The translations under genes were made by a program, and so were the position numbers. Shown one piece after another: positions 11,728 to 24,933 of a DNA stretch of 64,000 nucleotides. The notes under the pieces are model-generated. The model searched no databases. It was not told the origin of the DNA and worked only from the letters and a program-made list of their open reading frames with translations. This stretch comes from Podospora comata (taxonomy: Eukaryota > Ascomycota > Sordariomycetes > Sordariales > Podosporaceae): the NCBI GenBank assembly GCA_017354895.1, contig CP071494.1, forward strand, positions 3,472,001 through 3,536,000. Reading direction: 5' to 3'. How positions within the stretch are numbered: the stretch's first letter is position 1; each line of letters opens with the position of its first letter.

Positions 11728-11827
11728 AGTGGACGACATATGGGGTAGAAAGAGAGAGGGGTGGGTTAGAGGATAGATGATGCAGGTCTAGAGAGATACA
11801 GGGAGCTTTAGCTGATGATAAATTTGT

Positions 11828-13421
11828 TCACTTTCGCCAGTCCATCAAGTAACTGTTTACGCTTTGGAGGGTGGCTCTGCTGGGGTTGGCGTCGGGGACT
11901 GTGTTCATGATGTGCCCTAGCTTGACCCGGATGGCAGTCTTGGTGAAGGACTCCCTTTGGTCACTTGCTGACCAAATGTTTCCCTCGGCGTCAAAACACC
12001 AGCAGTAGAGAGCTAGAGCGACGCCTACCGAGAGATCTTTTCCTGACCCGCAGAGTATAACGAACCTCTTCTCAGGCACTGTGCCTTCCTCGTCTGGTTT
12101 TGTCTCGCACAGAAAACGAGATGCAAACTCACAGATCCTTGGCAGAGCATCTCTCAACAGTCTACTGGCAGCCTTGCTCTTCCCCAACCCAACCTCGATA
12201 TGAGAAGGCGACTTGACCCAAGAATCCTGAGGGGTTGTCTTGGGCAGCAAGCTGACTACACACGTCCCCGGGGTCGCAAGTTGAGCGTCAGCCGCTTCGA
12301 GGGTGCCTACATAGATCCCCGGAGCAACTCTTCTCACTTGCCCGGCGGAATCACCGGCGGGCCCTTCCTCGGCCACGAGCCTCTCGATAAGCTCGGGGAG
12401 GTCACTCTCTGGTGTGGAGACTAACTCATCCTTGTGCTTCCACCAAATCTGCGCCGTCAGACCCAGCGCCCAGTTCTCCGTGTCGTCTCCTGCTCCCTGG
12501 ATGTACCCACCCTCACCTAGCTCTGTTCCGGTGACTCTTCGGGAGCTGGTGCAGCAGACTACTGGGTGGAAGTCCTCGGAGAATGCAAGGTCGAGGGCGT
12601 CGTCTTGGGTTATCCAGAACGGGCGGAGCGGTTTCTTCAGCTGGGCCCTGAGAGGTGCGATGTCGATTTTGAGTGAGCGAAAAGACTCGACAAAGTCCGG
12701 GAGCCGGGCTGAGATTTGACTGGCTTCCGAGTCCGAGACTGCGTTTGGTGGGACGTGGAGGGTGTGTGAGGAGGGGATGTCTGGGAAGAGGGCCCGGTTG
12801 AGGACTGCACACCAGGTTGGGATTGTTTTGCTTAGAGCGTCTGGGTGTCCTGATCAGGGTGTTGTCAGACTTTGTTTCAGCGAGTGGATGGATGCAAAGG
12901 ATGGAAACAAAAACTCACGTTTGCCTCGCCGGGTAGAGTCAACAATGATGCACCTGCAGGTAGGTAGCCGTCGGATTAGTTCATGAGCCCCCCAAACCGA
13001 CGAGTTCAGTTGGCTGGTAAACGTGGACGGGTAGCCGCATGATAATAATTTTTTTTTAAAAAAAAATACATGGTAGACATTCATACCCATTATGTTCCCC
13101 AGCTACACCCAGCAAATGCAGATTTATCCTCCTCGTGCTAAACTTCCACTGGCCGGTGTGTCCATCTGTGCTCTTGAAGTAAGCAGAGGCTGTCTTCCTG
13201 GCCGGATCGATATACCAGCTCCCGCAGCGCTCATTCGCGACCAACGGCAGCTGCAACGCATCGGCGACACTCTCGACAAAAGAGGCGTCGTGTTGGATCG
13301 ATCTGAGCCGGTTTGTGATGGAAAGGTTGGAGCGCTTGAGGTCTCCGAGAATGCGTGAAAAGTTGTGGTTGGCCTGCTCGGGGAATATCACCTCGGCCAG
13401 CGTGGGGGTTGCTGCAGCCAT
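11828..13421 (-). CDS. RIT1: tRNA A64-2'-O-ribosylphosphate transferase (initiator tRNA modification)
   Basis: The model is complement(join(11828..12849, 12919..12953, 13087..13421)), 463 residues. RIT1 adds a ribosyl-phosphate to A64 of cytosolic initiator tRNA-Met, so elongation factor rejects it. The N-terminal domain shows LRSIQHDASFVESVAD, KFSTRRINLHLL (93-104) and GCIIVDSTRRGK (112-123), the last rebuilt across intron 1 through a 35-nt second exon. The C-terminal half, including RFVILCGSGKDLSVGVALALY, has the DUSP-like fold loop expected in the family. Introns are 133 nt and 69 nt. The larger one carries a perfect T9A9 palindrome. Length agrees with fungal orthologues as I remember them (about 450-520). 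Start at 13421 is the first ATG in frame. Confidence 0.92.
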
Positions 13422-16400
13422 GATGGAAGAATCCTGTCCGGGCTGTTGGCGTTGTGGCTCTCATAAAATTACCTCGAAAGGGAATGAAGCTCAAAGATGA
13501 TACCAGATTTGATCGTCCCCCGCAGGGCTTGAAAAAGGTGCTGTGGTTGGGCCGTCGTGGTGCGCTAAAAATTCCACGTTTAGCGGGGACGGTTAGCGTT
13601 GTCTCGTAGGGCTGAAGATAAACTGGGGAACATTCCATTTCTTTTTCCAGGTTCCGCTCTTCACTTCGAGTCCGAGGTGCGAGATTGCTCACGGTAGAGA
13701 ATGAATAACAACCGGTGAGTAGACCTGATGCTTGACAATAGCACAGGCCGCGTATGCCAGATCAAATTCCAGGATATTGTTCATGACGACCACAGAGAGT
13801 AGCCTCGCGGTAGAGGGTATATCAGATTCAATCGGCCGATAATAGGACCGTTGCACACAACGGCCCGCTAGCTACGTTGCACGATCGAAGGCTTCCAAGC
13901 TTCTTCGGTCATCAAATAGGCATGGTGGCCTCCCGAGGCCATCAGCAGCAGCCAAAGCTCGAGACTTGCCGAGGTGAACCATCGGGGTCACCGACCAGAT
14001 GCCTAGTTCTTGGTTCTGGCGCCAAAAATATCATCTCGTTGTCAATAATGTCAGATCAACGATATAACTTACAAGAAACACTAAGAGAAACCCATATTTA
14101 CACATTTGTCAGGCAATGAGTTTGAAACATGGGATTGTTGGGGACACGGAGCAGCCCAACATCGAGAAACGCTTGCTCAAAACTCTGGGCAAACCCCAAA
14201 ACCTGGCCCCGCGATCTGACTGGCTACCAGTGGTGTGTTTTGAACTCGAAGGATTCAACCAGCTGCGGCCAGTCACGTCCCAGAGCTGGCCAAGTATAAT
14301 TCGGGACCCGGCTGCCACTTATCATTGTGTGATTTTACACAACCCATGGGCCTGAAATGGATCTTTCCTTGGACTATGGGGAAGCGATTTTGGTCAAGCA
14401 GGGGAAATAAGGACCTGCTGAGATAGTTCGGACTGAGAGAATGGTGACTGAGGTCTAAGCCACACACATATCTCCTAGCAAGCAGCTTAGTCATCAGATC
14501 AAAGCATGGGCGGATATACGAACGTGTGTCTTTCCTCTGTTTACCCGGAGATACACGGAGGATCGCCGGCCTTTGGCCTCACCGCTCGTCTGCACGACCG
14601 CAGACCGGCTCCGAACAAGATAACGGACCTGCTTGCACGGCCCCGTTCGTTCGGTGGCAGAATGTTTGCACAGCCTGCCCCACATCTGAGAACGGATTCC
14701 AGAGTCGGCTTGGGAAGAGGGGCCGAAATGCAATGGACAGCACCTTGCAGAGACCGGCAGGAAGAAAAGCAAACTTCCCGCTTCTTGGCCACCATTCTTC
14801 GGTGGTCAAGCTTATTCCAATCCCTTCTTAGTTGGAGAAAGATACGAACGAGGGATATTGACGGCTAGCTTGATAATTCTGAAATTTCTGAGTACGGAGT
14901 GTATTGACCGCCCCCGAAGGCACATGGCGCGGGATGTGCCCTCATGGCTATTCTCCAAAAAAAAAAACCAGTGGGAGGGCTCACCGCTTCCACACCACCC
15001 ACATCATGGAAAAACCTCCCCCAAATCAGCAATGCCACCTCCACACTTGGAAGATGTGGCGCAGCATCTCAGACTTGAGGCAGCCAGCCGTTTGAAGAGC
15101 ACCAGTGACTTCATTTTGCGGGGAGATATCGACGCCATCTGGATTAGCCCTGCCTTTGAGCATTCTGAGATTAGAGGCTCGGCATAACCTGGTCCGTCTC
15201 AAGTCTCACTCTCCCAGTCAGCCGGCGAATGGCATCTCACGAGACTCGACCCCCGGAACTCTCCGACGACATGTTGATATGACTTGCCAAATCGGGACAC
15301 AACTTTCGAGGACCAGACGGCGCAAATATCCCCCGCACCCGACTGAAAGGGACCTGACGATAGGAGATCGAGTGGCTCAGATGAAGTCCGACGAGGATGA
15401 GTCTGAGACCTTACTATCAAGCAAGAGTCGACGCACGAATCGCACGTCTGCGTAGGGCTGAACTCGCGACTTGCAGAAGCCACTCGGCTCTGCATCAAGG
15501 ATTGTCCAATGCCCGTCACTGTCATTTTTCAATGTCTTGACAGGATGGCCATGCATCGATCGACCGGCTGGTGGTTGTTGGTTACGGCCAATTGGTACCA
15601 TCAAAGGCGACCCCAAACATAGGCGTCGTTGGCTTGCTCATAGGGCTGAAATGGAGGGGCAAGCTCTGCTTTAGCATAGAGGTACCACTCAGGTATGGAC
15701 CGTGCTTGTCGACCCCGCCATCCATCCCTCTCCGCCTTCCCCTCCAACGGCATGTTCCTATCTCCATGATATCGGCCGGTATCTGGTTGGGATCAACGCA
15801 CCGGCGTTCTGTTTAAAAGACAGGCTGAAAAGCAAGGCTCGACAAGCAAGCCAGCGGCGCAAAGCTTCGAGCTAGCGGTCAGTATAACGTATGTGGTGAA
15901 TCGGGACACGATGGCTCTAGACCTAGTGTCAATGGAGAAGGACCGTCTCTGACAAATGGAGGACACGCGAAAGTTCCCAAACGGGTGATGGTGAGGGAGG
16001 ACGGCAGTAGTGTTTTGGTAGCACGAGGTCGCTGCGTCATCGCCGTCGTCGTCTGCCCCCCCGTACCCCGTGGGATTTTGGTGGAGGCGCGGTGCAGCTG
16101 TCTTGATGCAATACTGATGTCGAAGGGTAAGGTAACGGCGGGGTCCAGAGCGTGGCGTCTGCATTCGACCCCCAATTCCAGGCAGAGCTCCTTCCCATCG
16201 AGGAAGACATTGTTCCAAAACATTCCGTCACGTAATAAACGGAGAACCGTCACTGATGATTATTTCGGCAATCAATTACACCCGCATCAGCCAATCCCGA
16301 ACTCAAACGTCAGCCCCCAAGGTGAGACGATAGAGTTGAGCATCGCAGCCGTGTGACGGCTTGCTACGCAGACTAGCTAGAGTTCAGCGGACACAAGTCG

Positions 16401-17114
16401 GCATTATTACTATTCTTTGCCTTATTTGCCCTCGCTCGGAGCACTCGATAGGACTGACGCACTGATTTCTCTCGGACTTTCCAAGATCGATGTGCGAAAG
16501 GAAATCATCGAGATGCAATATGCATTGTACATATAAGTACCTACCTTTACCTTAGTCTAGCCCTCCCCCCTTGCGAGAAGCGGCAGGATACCCTGGGCGC
16601 TGAGACAGACACTAGCCCGGGCCGCCCGCATGCCCTGAACGACAAGAAAAAGTGGGCTGAACGGCGGCCTGAACGAGCCGTGGTCGCCTGCAGGTATCAT
16701 TCATATCCCCATTATTAACGAGCCTCGCCCACCTTCCCCCTCAACCCCCTTGCTCAGGTTCTGTCTTGCAGCAAAGCTGTGCCCGCCTGTCTCCACGACA
16801 AGACGTTTCCAGCAGAAATGATGCGCCCTTGAGCTGACCTCCAACATTAATCCCTTTTCCCCTGGTGCTCGACCATTTCTCCTCTTGCACGCTCACCTTC
16901 CCTTTGTTTTATTGTTGACTGCAAAGCTGGGGCTTCCCTGTCTCCATACAAACACCGTCCGAACTCAAGCTTCCCTGTTTACTCCATCGATCAAGGCCGG
17001 CCCGAACGACTTATACCAAGGGCTCCGCCAATCGAACAACAACGTGGGCAGTGTAGGTAATTTACAAGAGGTGACAGCTCAACGCGCCCCAAGGATTCTG
17101 ACAAGCCAAGCGCG
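13422..17114. other. 3.7 kb gene-poor region between RIT1 and a Zn2Cys6 regulator
   Basis: RIT1 starts leftward and the regulator rightward, so this region contains both promoters. I find only short frames with random-looking composition. The last 500 bases before 17115 are pyrimidine-rich on the plus strand, consistent with the regulator's leader. An ACCT-type repeat occurs at about 16538-16548. No tRNA or transposon remnant was recognised. Confidence 0.45.
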
Positions 17115-19424
17115 ATGGCTTCTCTGATGCCAGTCCACGCTGTCTTTGCGCCAGTTGGAAATGGCGCTTCGAATGGTGGTGGTGGTGGTGGTGGTGGTGA
17201 TGGGCAAAAGCCAAAGCGCGCGAGAACCAGCAAACCCAAGGTCAAGACGGGGTGTAACAACTGCAAGTAAGGGACATCCTCCCGCTGTCATCCCGCCAAC
17301 GAGCTTCAACTTCCCGGTGATGCATATTGTTGTGTCTGTTGGTTGGTGGCGCTGACCCCTGTTCTCCACAGACAACGAAGGATCAAATGCGACGAACTTC
17401 GACCAGAATGCTACAACTGCGTGAGATCAAAAAAGATTTGTTCCGGATACCCTCCTCCTCCGCGCAGCGCCAGACCGTTTGAAGAAATCAGAATTGCACC
17501 AAAACCAATTGCCGGTGCCGGTGCCGTTGCGGCCGCTCCCCCACCCGTTCGCGATGCTCTTCAACTGCAGCCTCACCCACGACGGGTGGCCAAACAGCTC
17601 AAGCGGACCACAAGCCCCCTTACACCAGTAACACCTCAAGCGTTCATGATGCCAACAATGCCAACCATGCCGGTTTTGCCGATTAACGTCTCGATAAATC
17701 TCCCATTCACCGCCGAAGAAGGACTTTATTTCCAGCTGTTCCGTGAGCGGACGGCAAGTGAACTCTCGGGCTTCTTCGACTCTGCCTTCTGGGCACGAAG
17801 CGTCCTGCAGGAATGCCATGGCGCATCCGCCATTCGGCATGCGGTTGTTGCTCTCGGAGCCTTGTACAAAACTCTAGATAAAACAAACGAGTCACCGCCG
17901 GGGTCACCAAGTTCAAACGCCAGCCCCTATGATAGTGCCAGGAGGCACTGGGAGATGGCTTTCAGGCAGTACGCCAACGCTCTGAGCGCGCTAATCAAGG
18001 CCGATTCAGCAGAGTCCTCCAACAGGACGAGATTGATGGCGAGCGTGCTGTTGGCAAGCTTTGACTCGTTTGTTGGCGACCACCAGCAAGCTATTGTCCA
18101 AATCCAAAATGGGCTTCGACTGTTGGAGAAGCTCCGCCAGGAACGGAGACGGGCATTCTTACCCAAGCCTGAGGAGCCGGTGGAGGAAGAGCTCATTCAG
18201 ATGTTCACTCGACTAGCCATTCAAGCAAAATCCTACGACATGGCCTTCCATTTTCCACAACCCTATGTCGTCCGCCTGACCGCGGCTGCCCAAGACCCCA
18301 GCTCACCGGGCTCTGAGGGCGGCTCGCCCATTTCGACTGACCAAGGTCCCGTCCCAGAGCGATTCTCAACTGTGCAGGAAGCTCGTATCGTATGGGATCG
18401 CCTTGTCGAGCGCATCTTCCGCTTCACCGAGACCATGTTTGTTGAGGCTCAACACGGTGTCATGGGCATCCTTCCAACCACGCTGGCGCAGCGCGGTATG
18501 AGCTTCAAAAAGGAAATGGATGACTGGGCTCATGCATTCGAACACATCCTTCAGTCCAGAACGGCACCGGGCGTGAGCAGCCAGGAAAAGGCATGCATTG
18601 CTGCAGTGAAGATGCATCAAATCATGAGTAGTATTCTGTTTATGATGACATTTTCCGACAGCGAGCTGCACTTTGACAAGTTCACGCCGGATTTCAAGCA
18701 CATTGTGGATCTCGCTCTGGAAGTTGTTGGTGACGAGGAAAGAAGAGCGGCAGCCAAGCGTTGCCCAGATCAGAGATTCTGTTACCACCAAAGCCGATGC
18801 GAACCCGATATCTTTGGAGGCCACGAATACGCCGCACGCCATATCAAGCCCAGCTTCAGCGCGGATCTGGGTATCGTTCCGCCGTTGTATGTGGTGGCGA
18901 CCAAGTGCCGTGACCCCATCCTTCGACGGCAGGCCATTCAGCTCCTGAGGAGCAGCGCCAGGAGAGAAGGCATGTGGGACAGCGAGCTGACGGCACGCAT
19001 CGGGATGTGGATCGCCGAGGTAGAGGAAGAGGGTTTGTTTGCCCCCAGTGATTTTGCTCCGTCGCCCACCGGTTCGAGCCCTGTACAGCTGTACTCGCCC
19101 CGTCCGTCGACAAGCGGCAGTTCTTTGACGCCGCCGCCTTCTGCGACATACAGCGGAGGCCGATCGAGCCTCAGCCCTCAACCTGGGTTCGAGTACACAG
19201 ACAGCCCGCCTAGTCAGAATGGATATGCACGACAGTCGTCGCTTTCACCCAGTGTTTTGTCGGTGCAGATACCGAAAAAGATTGTGCCGGCAGAGAAGCG
19301 CGTCATGGTCAGGGCAGTCGAGTTCAGCCTGCGTGACCGATCGGCTACGATACAACTGGGCTCGCGAAACCTCAGACTGGGGACACCGGATTTGAGGACG
19401 AAAGTGACGAGGATTACGTGGTGA
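17115..19424 (+). CDS. Zn2Cys6 (GAL4-type) binuclear cluster transcription regulator
   Basis: The model is join(17115..17266, 17372..19424), 734 residues, intron 105 nt. The zinc cluster is C47-x2-C50-x6-C57-x6-C64-x2-C67-x6-C74. The intron splits the codon just after C50, a common position in this family. A basic KPKRARTSKPKVKTG stretch and eight glycines coded by GGT repeats lie before it. Residues about 120-500 form the helical fungal-specific transcription factor region (LFRERTASELSGFFDSAFW; ASVLLASFDSFVGDHQQAI). A Ser/Pro-rich tail from about 560 has low complexity. It should act as a nuclear DNA-binding regulator. No linked biosynthetic genes suggest a target, and I cannot name an orthologue. 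Confidence 0.9.
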
Positions 19425-20413
19425 TGGAATTTTGGGTTTATCTTTTTGCTTTTCTCTTCTTGAATATCTCGACTTTCTCATATACCCGGACAAGTGCTCT
19501 CTAGTCTTGTACAGAGGAGGTCTTTTTTTTCTTTTATTTTCTTTTTTTTTTCGCTTCGCTTCTTGTCGCATTGTTGAAACGATATTTTTTCATGTATGTG
19601 ATGTGGGGGAAAAGGGGGCGGGAACGAAAACGGAAACGGGGGGTTCCAGAAAACGGTACACAGGAGAGCATGGGTCGAGCAATTGGATCTCACGACCTTG
19701 CGTGTATTTTGGGTGTTTTGTTCTGTTTTGCCTATCTAGCTTGACTTGGTGGCGTTCTGTACTGCCCAGGTTGAATAGTTGTTTGGTGTTGGGGGCAAGG
19801 AGGGTTAGACAAATCGCCAGGGAACTGCTGTTGTATGTCTCCCAGCAAATCCGTTCATTTTGGAAGAGCTGGTATCTGAAGAAGTTAGCGGGACGGGATG
19901 GGAAAACAGAACGACGATGCTCTAGTCTTTTTTCGCTTAGAAAGAGAAAGATATTTAAATAAACCAACCCATCTTGATCAAATTAGATTGCTTTGGCCGT
20001 GATTGAACTCTTCGTGTCTGTCTTGAGGGAAAGGGAAATGCCCGTCAGGCGCGTGAAGCCTTCCCTTTTTTTTTTTCTCTTTTTTTCTTTTGTTTTTCTT
20101 TTTTTGTTGCATTTCTAACAACTCCTTGGTGGGTTTTTAGAAGGAAATGTTCAATAATAAGGCAGGAAGGGGGAATCTTAATGTGGCCGGCCTCTTTTCA
20201 TGAGGAAACAACTTGGGATGAGCTTTCTTATATGACATGCCTTGGATCGTTTGCTTTACCATTTACCGACCGGCACAAATATAATATTGGATCAAAGTTG
20301 ATGATGAATCCCATCAAATTAGTCGCTCTTCTTCCATCAAAAAGCTACCGCTGACAGCCTAGGAACGACCCATCATCTGACCCCATCATCCGCCTATGCA
20401 CACTCTTTCTCCC
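19425..20413. other. Convergent 3' flanks of the Zn2Cys6 regulator and HAM-2
   Basis: Two genes end toward each other here. The stretch is rich in T-runs on the plus strand (19.5 kb and 20.06-20.11 kb), consistent with 3' untranslated and polyadenylation sequence. No gene was seen. Confidence 0.5.
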
Positions 20414-23400
20414 CTAAGACATCCCCCAAGCCTGCCCCTGTCCGGGTTGTCCCCCCTCCCCCTCCCACCCTCCACTCTGCTGCTGCTGCTGCTGCTGTCC
20501 CTGCCCCTGTCCCTGATACTGCTGCTGCTGATGCGCATGCATCATCTGCTGGTAACTCTGCTGCTGCTGCAATTCCCTCTGCATCTGCGCCTGCTGCATC
20601 ATATAACCATAACCCATCTGCTCATCCCCCATCATCATCATCTCCGGTCCCATCATCAACCCATCCCCCCCAAACCCAAACCCAAACCCCAACCCCCCTC
20701 CCGGATCAAGCTTCTCCATCTCCCTCATAAAGAACGACCGCTCAATCTTCTCCATCATCACCCTCTTCCCCTTTTCCCGGTCAAAAACCGCCATCGTCTC
20801 CGGGTACTTCCTCACGTTGAACCAGTGCGTCAGACTGCGCAGGGCCTGCTCGAGCGGAAGGGCTTCCTCAACCTCTGCGTCGATATCGGAGCCGGCCAGC
20901 CATTCGTCTCGCAGTTCTGGGCGGCAGTAGAGGTACACCGCCGTGATTACCCGCATGTTTGACTGCCGCCACTTGCGGCCGCAGTAGGGGACTTGGTTTT
21001 TGAAGAGCTTGAGGGTGTACAGCCGTAGTTCCTGCTGGGGAACCTTCAGGGTCTTGCGGAGGATGGGGGATGACTTGTACTGCACCAGCAGCAAGTTCCG
21101 GTGGGCCTTGTTCTTGCAGATCTTTTGCATGATTCGTAGATAGTTGATCAGGCAAAAGAAGTTTCGCCGCGAAAAGTCCGTGATGGGCTCGCTGGGGAGA
21201 GGGTTGACGGGGTAGCCGAGCTCGTCAACTTCTGGGCGCGTGGGGGGTGCTTGTTGCTGTTGTGTATCAAACGATTGCTGTGCGTCTTGGGACGCTCCTT
21301 GCTGATCAGGTGTGGTTGTTGGTGATCGACGACGTTTGATGGGCGGGGGGGCCGCGTCGTCCTCTTCCTCACTGACTTCCTCGACATCCTCGAATTCTGT
21401 AGCTGTAGGGTTAGGCATGCCCGGATGGGGTATCACGCCAGCCCGAGAGCCGCAGAAGTAGAAGAAGCTATGTTACCATATCAGCTTCCCATCACTTCCA
21501 ACCAAGACGAATGAAGATATACACACCTATGCTCGAGACGATCAAGTTTATTTTCCACAACCTGCTGTACGTCGTGGACAGCAAACAACTTGAGTACCAG
21601 CGGAATGTAGCAAGAATCCAACAGGAGCTGTGTCAAGTACTCGAACTTTAGAACGTCTGAGGCCCATGTTAGCACACAATCATCACAATGCTCGCTCCTG
21701 CAAAGAACTTACGCGAGAGCTTCAGCCACTTCAACAACAGGATCAGGATACCCGTGGCAGCCTTGGCAGCAATTTCCCGATTCCTCATCTCATCCACATC
21801 TGCATCTGAGGGCGAACCCGGATCAGGTCCCTTCCCGCCGGCCCCATTAGGCCCAGGCGCCTGGCTCGGCCCATTAGCCCGGCCGGCAGGTGGACCACCA
21901 CCCTGTTGCTGCCCATTAGGACTGGCAATAGCCATGTTACTAGCAATGGCCAGAACCTGCTTCAGCAACACCACAACCACAGACTGGAGCTGCGGCAGCG
22001 CCTCCTTGTAAAACTCTTCAACTGCATCCAACCGCCGCTTCGTGTTGTCGTCAACCTCCCTGGGCCCATAATCCGCTCCTGATCTGGACGCCTTTCCGTC
22101 TTTGTCTCCTGGCTTCACCAAGCCCAGTTCCTCCTTCTCCTCAAGCGTCAACTCGTCAAGGTCGAGCTCATCGATGAGATCCTCATCCGCTCCCTCGCAG
22201 CCGCCCCTGCCCTCTTTCAGAAACCTCTCTCTCTCGTCCCACAGTTGCCGAGTAGCCCGGGTCATACGCACTCTCTTAGAGAAGAGTTCTCCTGCTTCCA
22301 TGATCGAGGCTGGCACATCGCTGCCTTCCCACTTCCTCCCCACCAGCAGATCCTGGAGCCCTGCTCCTCCTTTCCCACCTGCGCTGTTACTAGTCGCGTC
22401 AAGCGGTGGGTACATGAAAGGGAAATTCTGGTTGGTTTGGTAGTTTTGTTTCTTTGCGCCCTTACCACCGGCTGCCGGGCTCGGGGGTGGTGATGGCGCT
22501 GGGGTCGCAATATGAACGGGCTGGTTAAGGATCGATCCTCCTCCCGTCTGGTTAGGAGGACCGGAGATAATCCCAGTTTGGGCGGTGTTTCGGGGTGGGT
22601 GACTGGGTAAGTGAGGTAGTAATGATGTGTGCTCTGCTTCCAATGGAATTGCTGGCTGAGGTGGGACGTATGCTGGGTATTTTGATGTAATCTCCTGTCG
22701 GAATACGTGGTAGTCCAACGGCGAGGCCGTAATCAGTTCCATGTCTTTTTCGTTAATCTCCCTCTCGCTTGTCGCCTTCTTCGTCTCGGCAAGCTCCTTC
22801 ATACCACCAAACACCAGCAATATTGACTTCCAAAACAAGAGGAAGATCTGAGTCTGTGGCAAAATCCCAGCCTCATCCCACCTCAGCTTTGCCGTCGCCA
22901 GCATGAAAAAGTCCACCAGGTTGGGGTTCAAGGCAACTGCAAACATGTTAGCAACCAGTCTCCCTTTTCTTCACCAAGAAAAAAGGTGCACTTACGCAAC
23001 CTCGGCCTGACCTCCTCCATCCCTTCCGAATCCTCCAGAGTGACCTGAATAACGACATACATGACCGTCATCAAATGAATCAGCTCCTCCGTCTGCATCT
23101 GCAAACTCTGCAGCGGCTCATCCGCCCAAAACGGCTCAAAGGCCCCTCTCAGAGCATCCCACATCACCTCCACCCCTCCACACTCCGCCAACACCCTCAC
23201 CCCCTTCTTCATAGCATCCAACTGCACCTTCGTAGCCGCACTCTTGCACTTCCCCTCCACAACCCCATTCAGCATCCCCACCTTCCTAACAGTCACCGTC
23301 TCCGTCCACCGCCCCAGAACAAGATACACCACCGCCCCAATCGCCTCCCCTCTGACCATCCTATCGTCTTGATCATCACTCAGCGGCTTGATATGCCCCA

Positions 23401-24085
23401 AAATACTCGTGATAAACTCCTTTCGTTTCGAAACATCCACCTCATCCCATCCCGGCGGGGGCTGAGCCTGGCTTTCTGTAGGTGAAGACTCGGGCGAGGC
23501 AAAGTACTTCCCCCACGCCGTGTGAAAAGCCCTGTTCGCAGCGTTCAACCTAACCCACTGCCAGAAATTATACATGAACCACTCGTCGATTTCCTCCTCG
23601 AGGGGGCCCATGTCGGTGTATTCGTAGTCGTAGGCTATCGGTTCTCTGTTGGGGAAGTCGTTCACAATTCGTCTAAGTTGTGCCAACGAAAGGGAATCGT
23701 TTGGTGAGACATTTTGTTGTTGCTGCTGCTGGGATTGTTGACCCTGCTGCTGCTGCGGTTGAGAGGCATCATTGGTCTCGTTGCTGTTAGCTATGTTTGG
23801 AATCGGTGGTGCGGGGACAGAGGGGACAGCTGGGGGAATGGAAGGTGTTGAGGGTTGTTGGTTACGGACGAGGAGGGGGCGCTTGGCCAGGGATGTGGGA
23901 GGAGGAGGGGGTGGTTTTGATGTGTTGGCGGGGCCAGCAGCGCTGGCGTCGACCGTGCCATCTTGGTCGACTCCTGTTTTCTGAGCTGGTGGCTCAGCTG
24001 CAGCAGGTGGCTGCGATGCTTCTTTTCCTTTCTTGGATGCGTCATTCGCAGCGCTCGAGGCACGGGATGGCCAGAGTGAGTTCAT
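20414..24085 (-). CDS. ham-2: STRIPAK complex component HAM-2/PRO22 (Far11/STRIP family)
   Basis: The model is complement(join(20414..21467, 21527..21656, 21713..22936, 22996..24085)), 1165 residues. Introns are 59, 56 and 59 nt, all GT-AG. Far11/STRIP proteins scaffold the striatin-interacting phosphatase and kinase complex at the nuclear envelope and ER. In Neurospora and Sordaria the orthologues are needed for hyphal fusion and fruiting-body development. After a Pro/Gln-rich N terminus, the N1221-like domain begins near residue 137 (LRRIVNDFPNREPIAYDYEY). The DUF3402 half contains LKLSHVLKFEYLTQLLLDS, joined across intron 2, and NFFCLINYLRIMQKICKNK. The junctions restore conserved segments, which supports the exon calls. 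PolyQ tracts occur near residues 110-124 and at the C terminus. Confidence 0.92.
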
Positions 24086-24933
24086 GATATCGTTTCGTCT
24101 GGAAGCTCTCCACAGAAGCTATGAATGGTTCGGCGGTCAAGAAGTTGCGAGGGGTACTGTCATTTTTCGTGGGGGATTAATTAAATAATAGCGAGTGTTT
24201 TGAAATGGCTGCGTAATCTAGTTTCGTCGGAGGTGTTGAAAGTACAAATAATCTTTTGATTTCGTGTCACGGAACGTTGACGTCGGACGAGGAGGGAAGC
24301 TCTTTGTGTTCAGCCTTGGGCGGCAGGACCCAGAGGGTTGGTGTACTAATGGCGGGAAGTGGGCCATTTACAATCTAATCAAAAGTGGGACGCTGCATGA
24401 TCCCTTGTTCACATCAACTTCATTGATATTCATTAACAGAAAAGGATGCAATTTTTTATTATAGAGCATCTTTCAAACAATCCTCAACTCCGCAACGTGG
24501 AATACCCTTTCTTTTTCCCGTGACGCCAGCACAATCATATAAGACAAAAAATCAAAAGGAACAATAGTGCCAAAGAGAACAAAAACCCGAACGCTTCCTT
24601 ATTCCGCTATGCATGCCCCTCTCAATGATCCCAATCTTTCCTTTTCACATAAAATCTCCCTTCCCAAGTATCCCTAGAAGCCGATTATCTCCCTTATACC
24701 GTTCCATCCATGTTTGATCCTCCACGCTTTACTTCCTCCGCTCTCGCTTCCCAGACCCCCCACTTACAGCTCTTTATTGTCTGTATCCTTCATCATCAGC
24801 TGTTCATGCCTTTGCCAAAAGCACTCCCAACCCCCAATCCTGAAACGGAAATCTTGCCCTTGCTCCACCAATCTCTGATCGCCCTTTAGCCACCACCCTC
24901 GAAAGCCCTCAACCTCGCGCCCAGAACTCAATT
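24086..24933. other. Promoter of HAM-2 and 3' flank of MTR2
   Basis: Both neighbours are on the minus strand. No coding frame is present. The part nearest MTR2 (24.47-24.93 kb) is pyrimidine-rich on the plus strand. Confidence 0.45.

Noticed and set aside
15879-16253. Minus-strand frame with a protein-like start (NNVFLDGKELCLELGVE)
   Set aside because: The similarity fades after 30 residues, there are no exon partners, and no family was recognised.
18366-19181. 271-codon minus-strand frame within the second Zn2Cys6 gene
   Set aside because: Antisense shadow of a well-supported coding exon.
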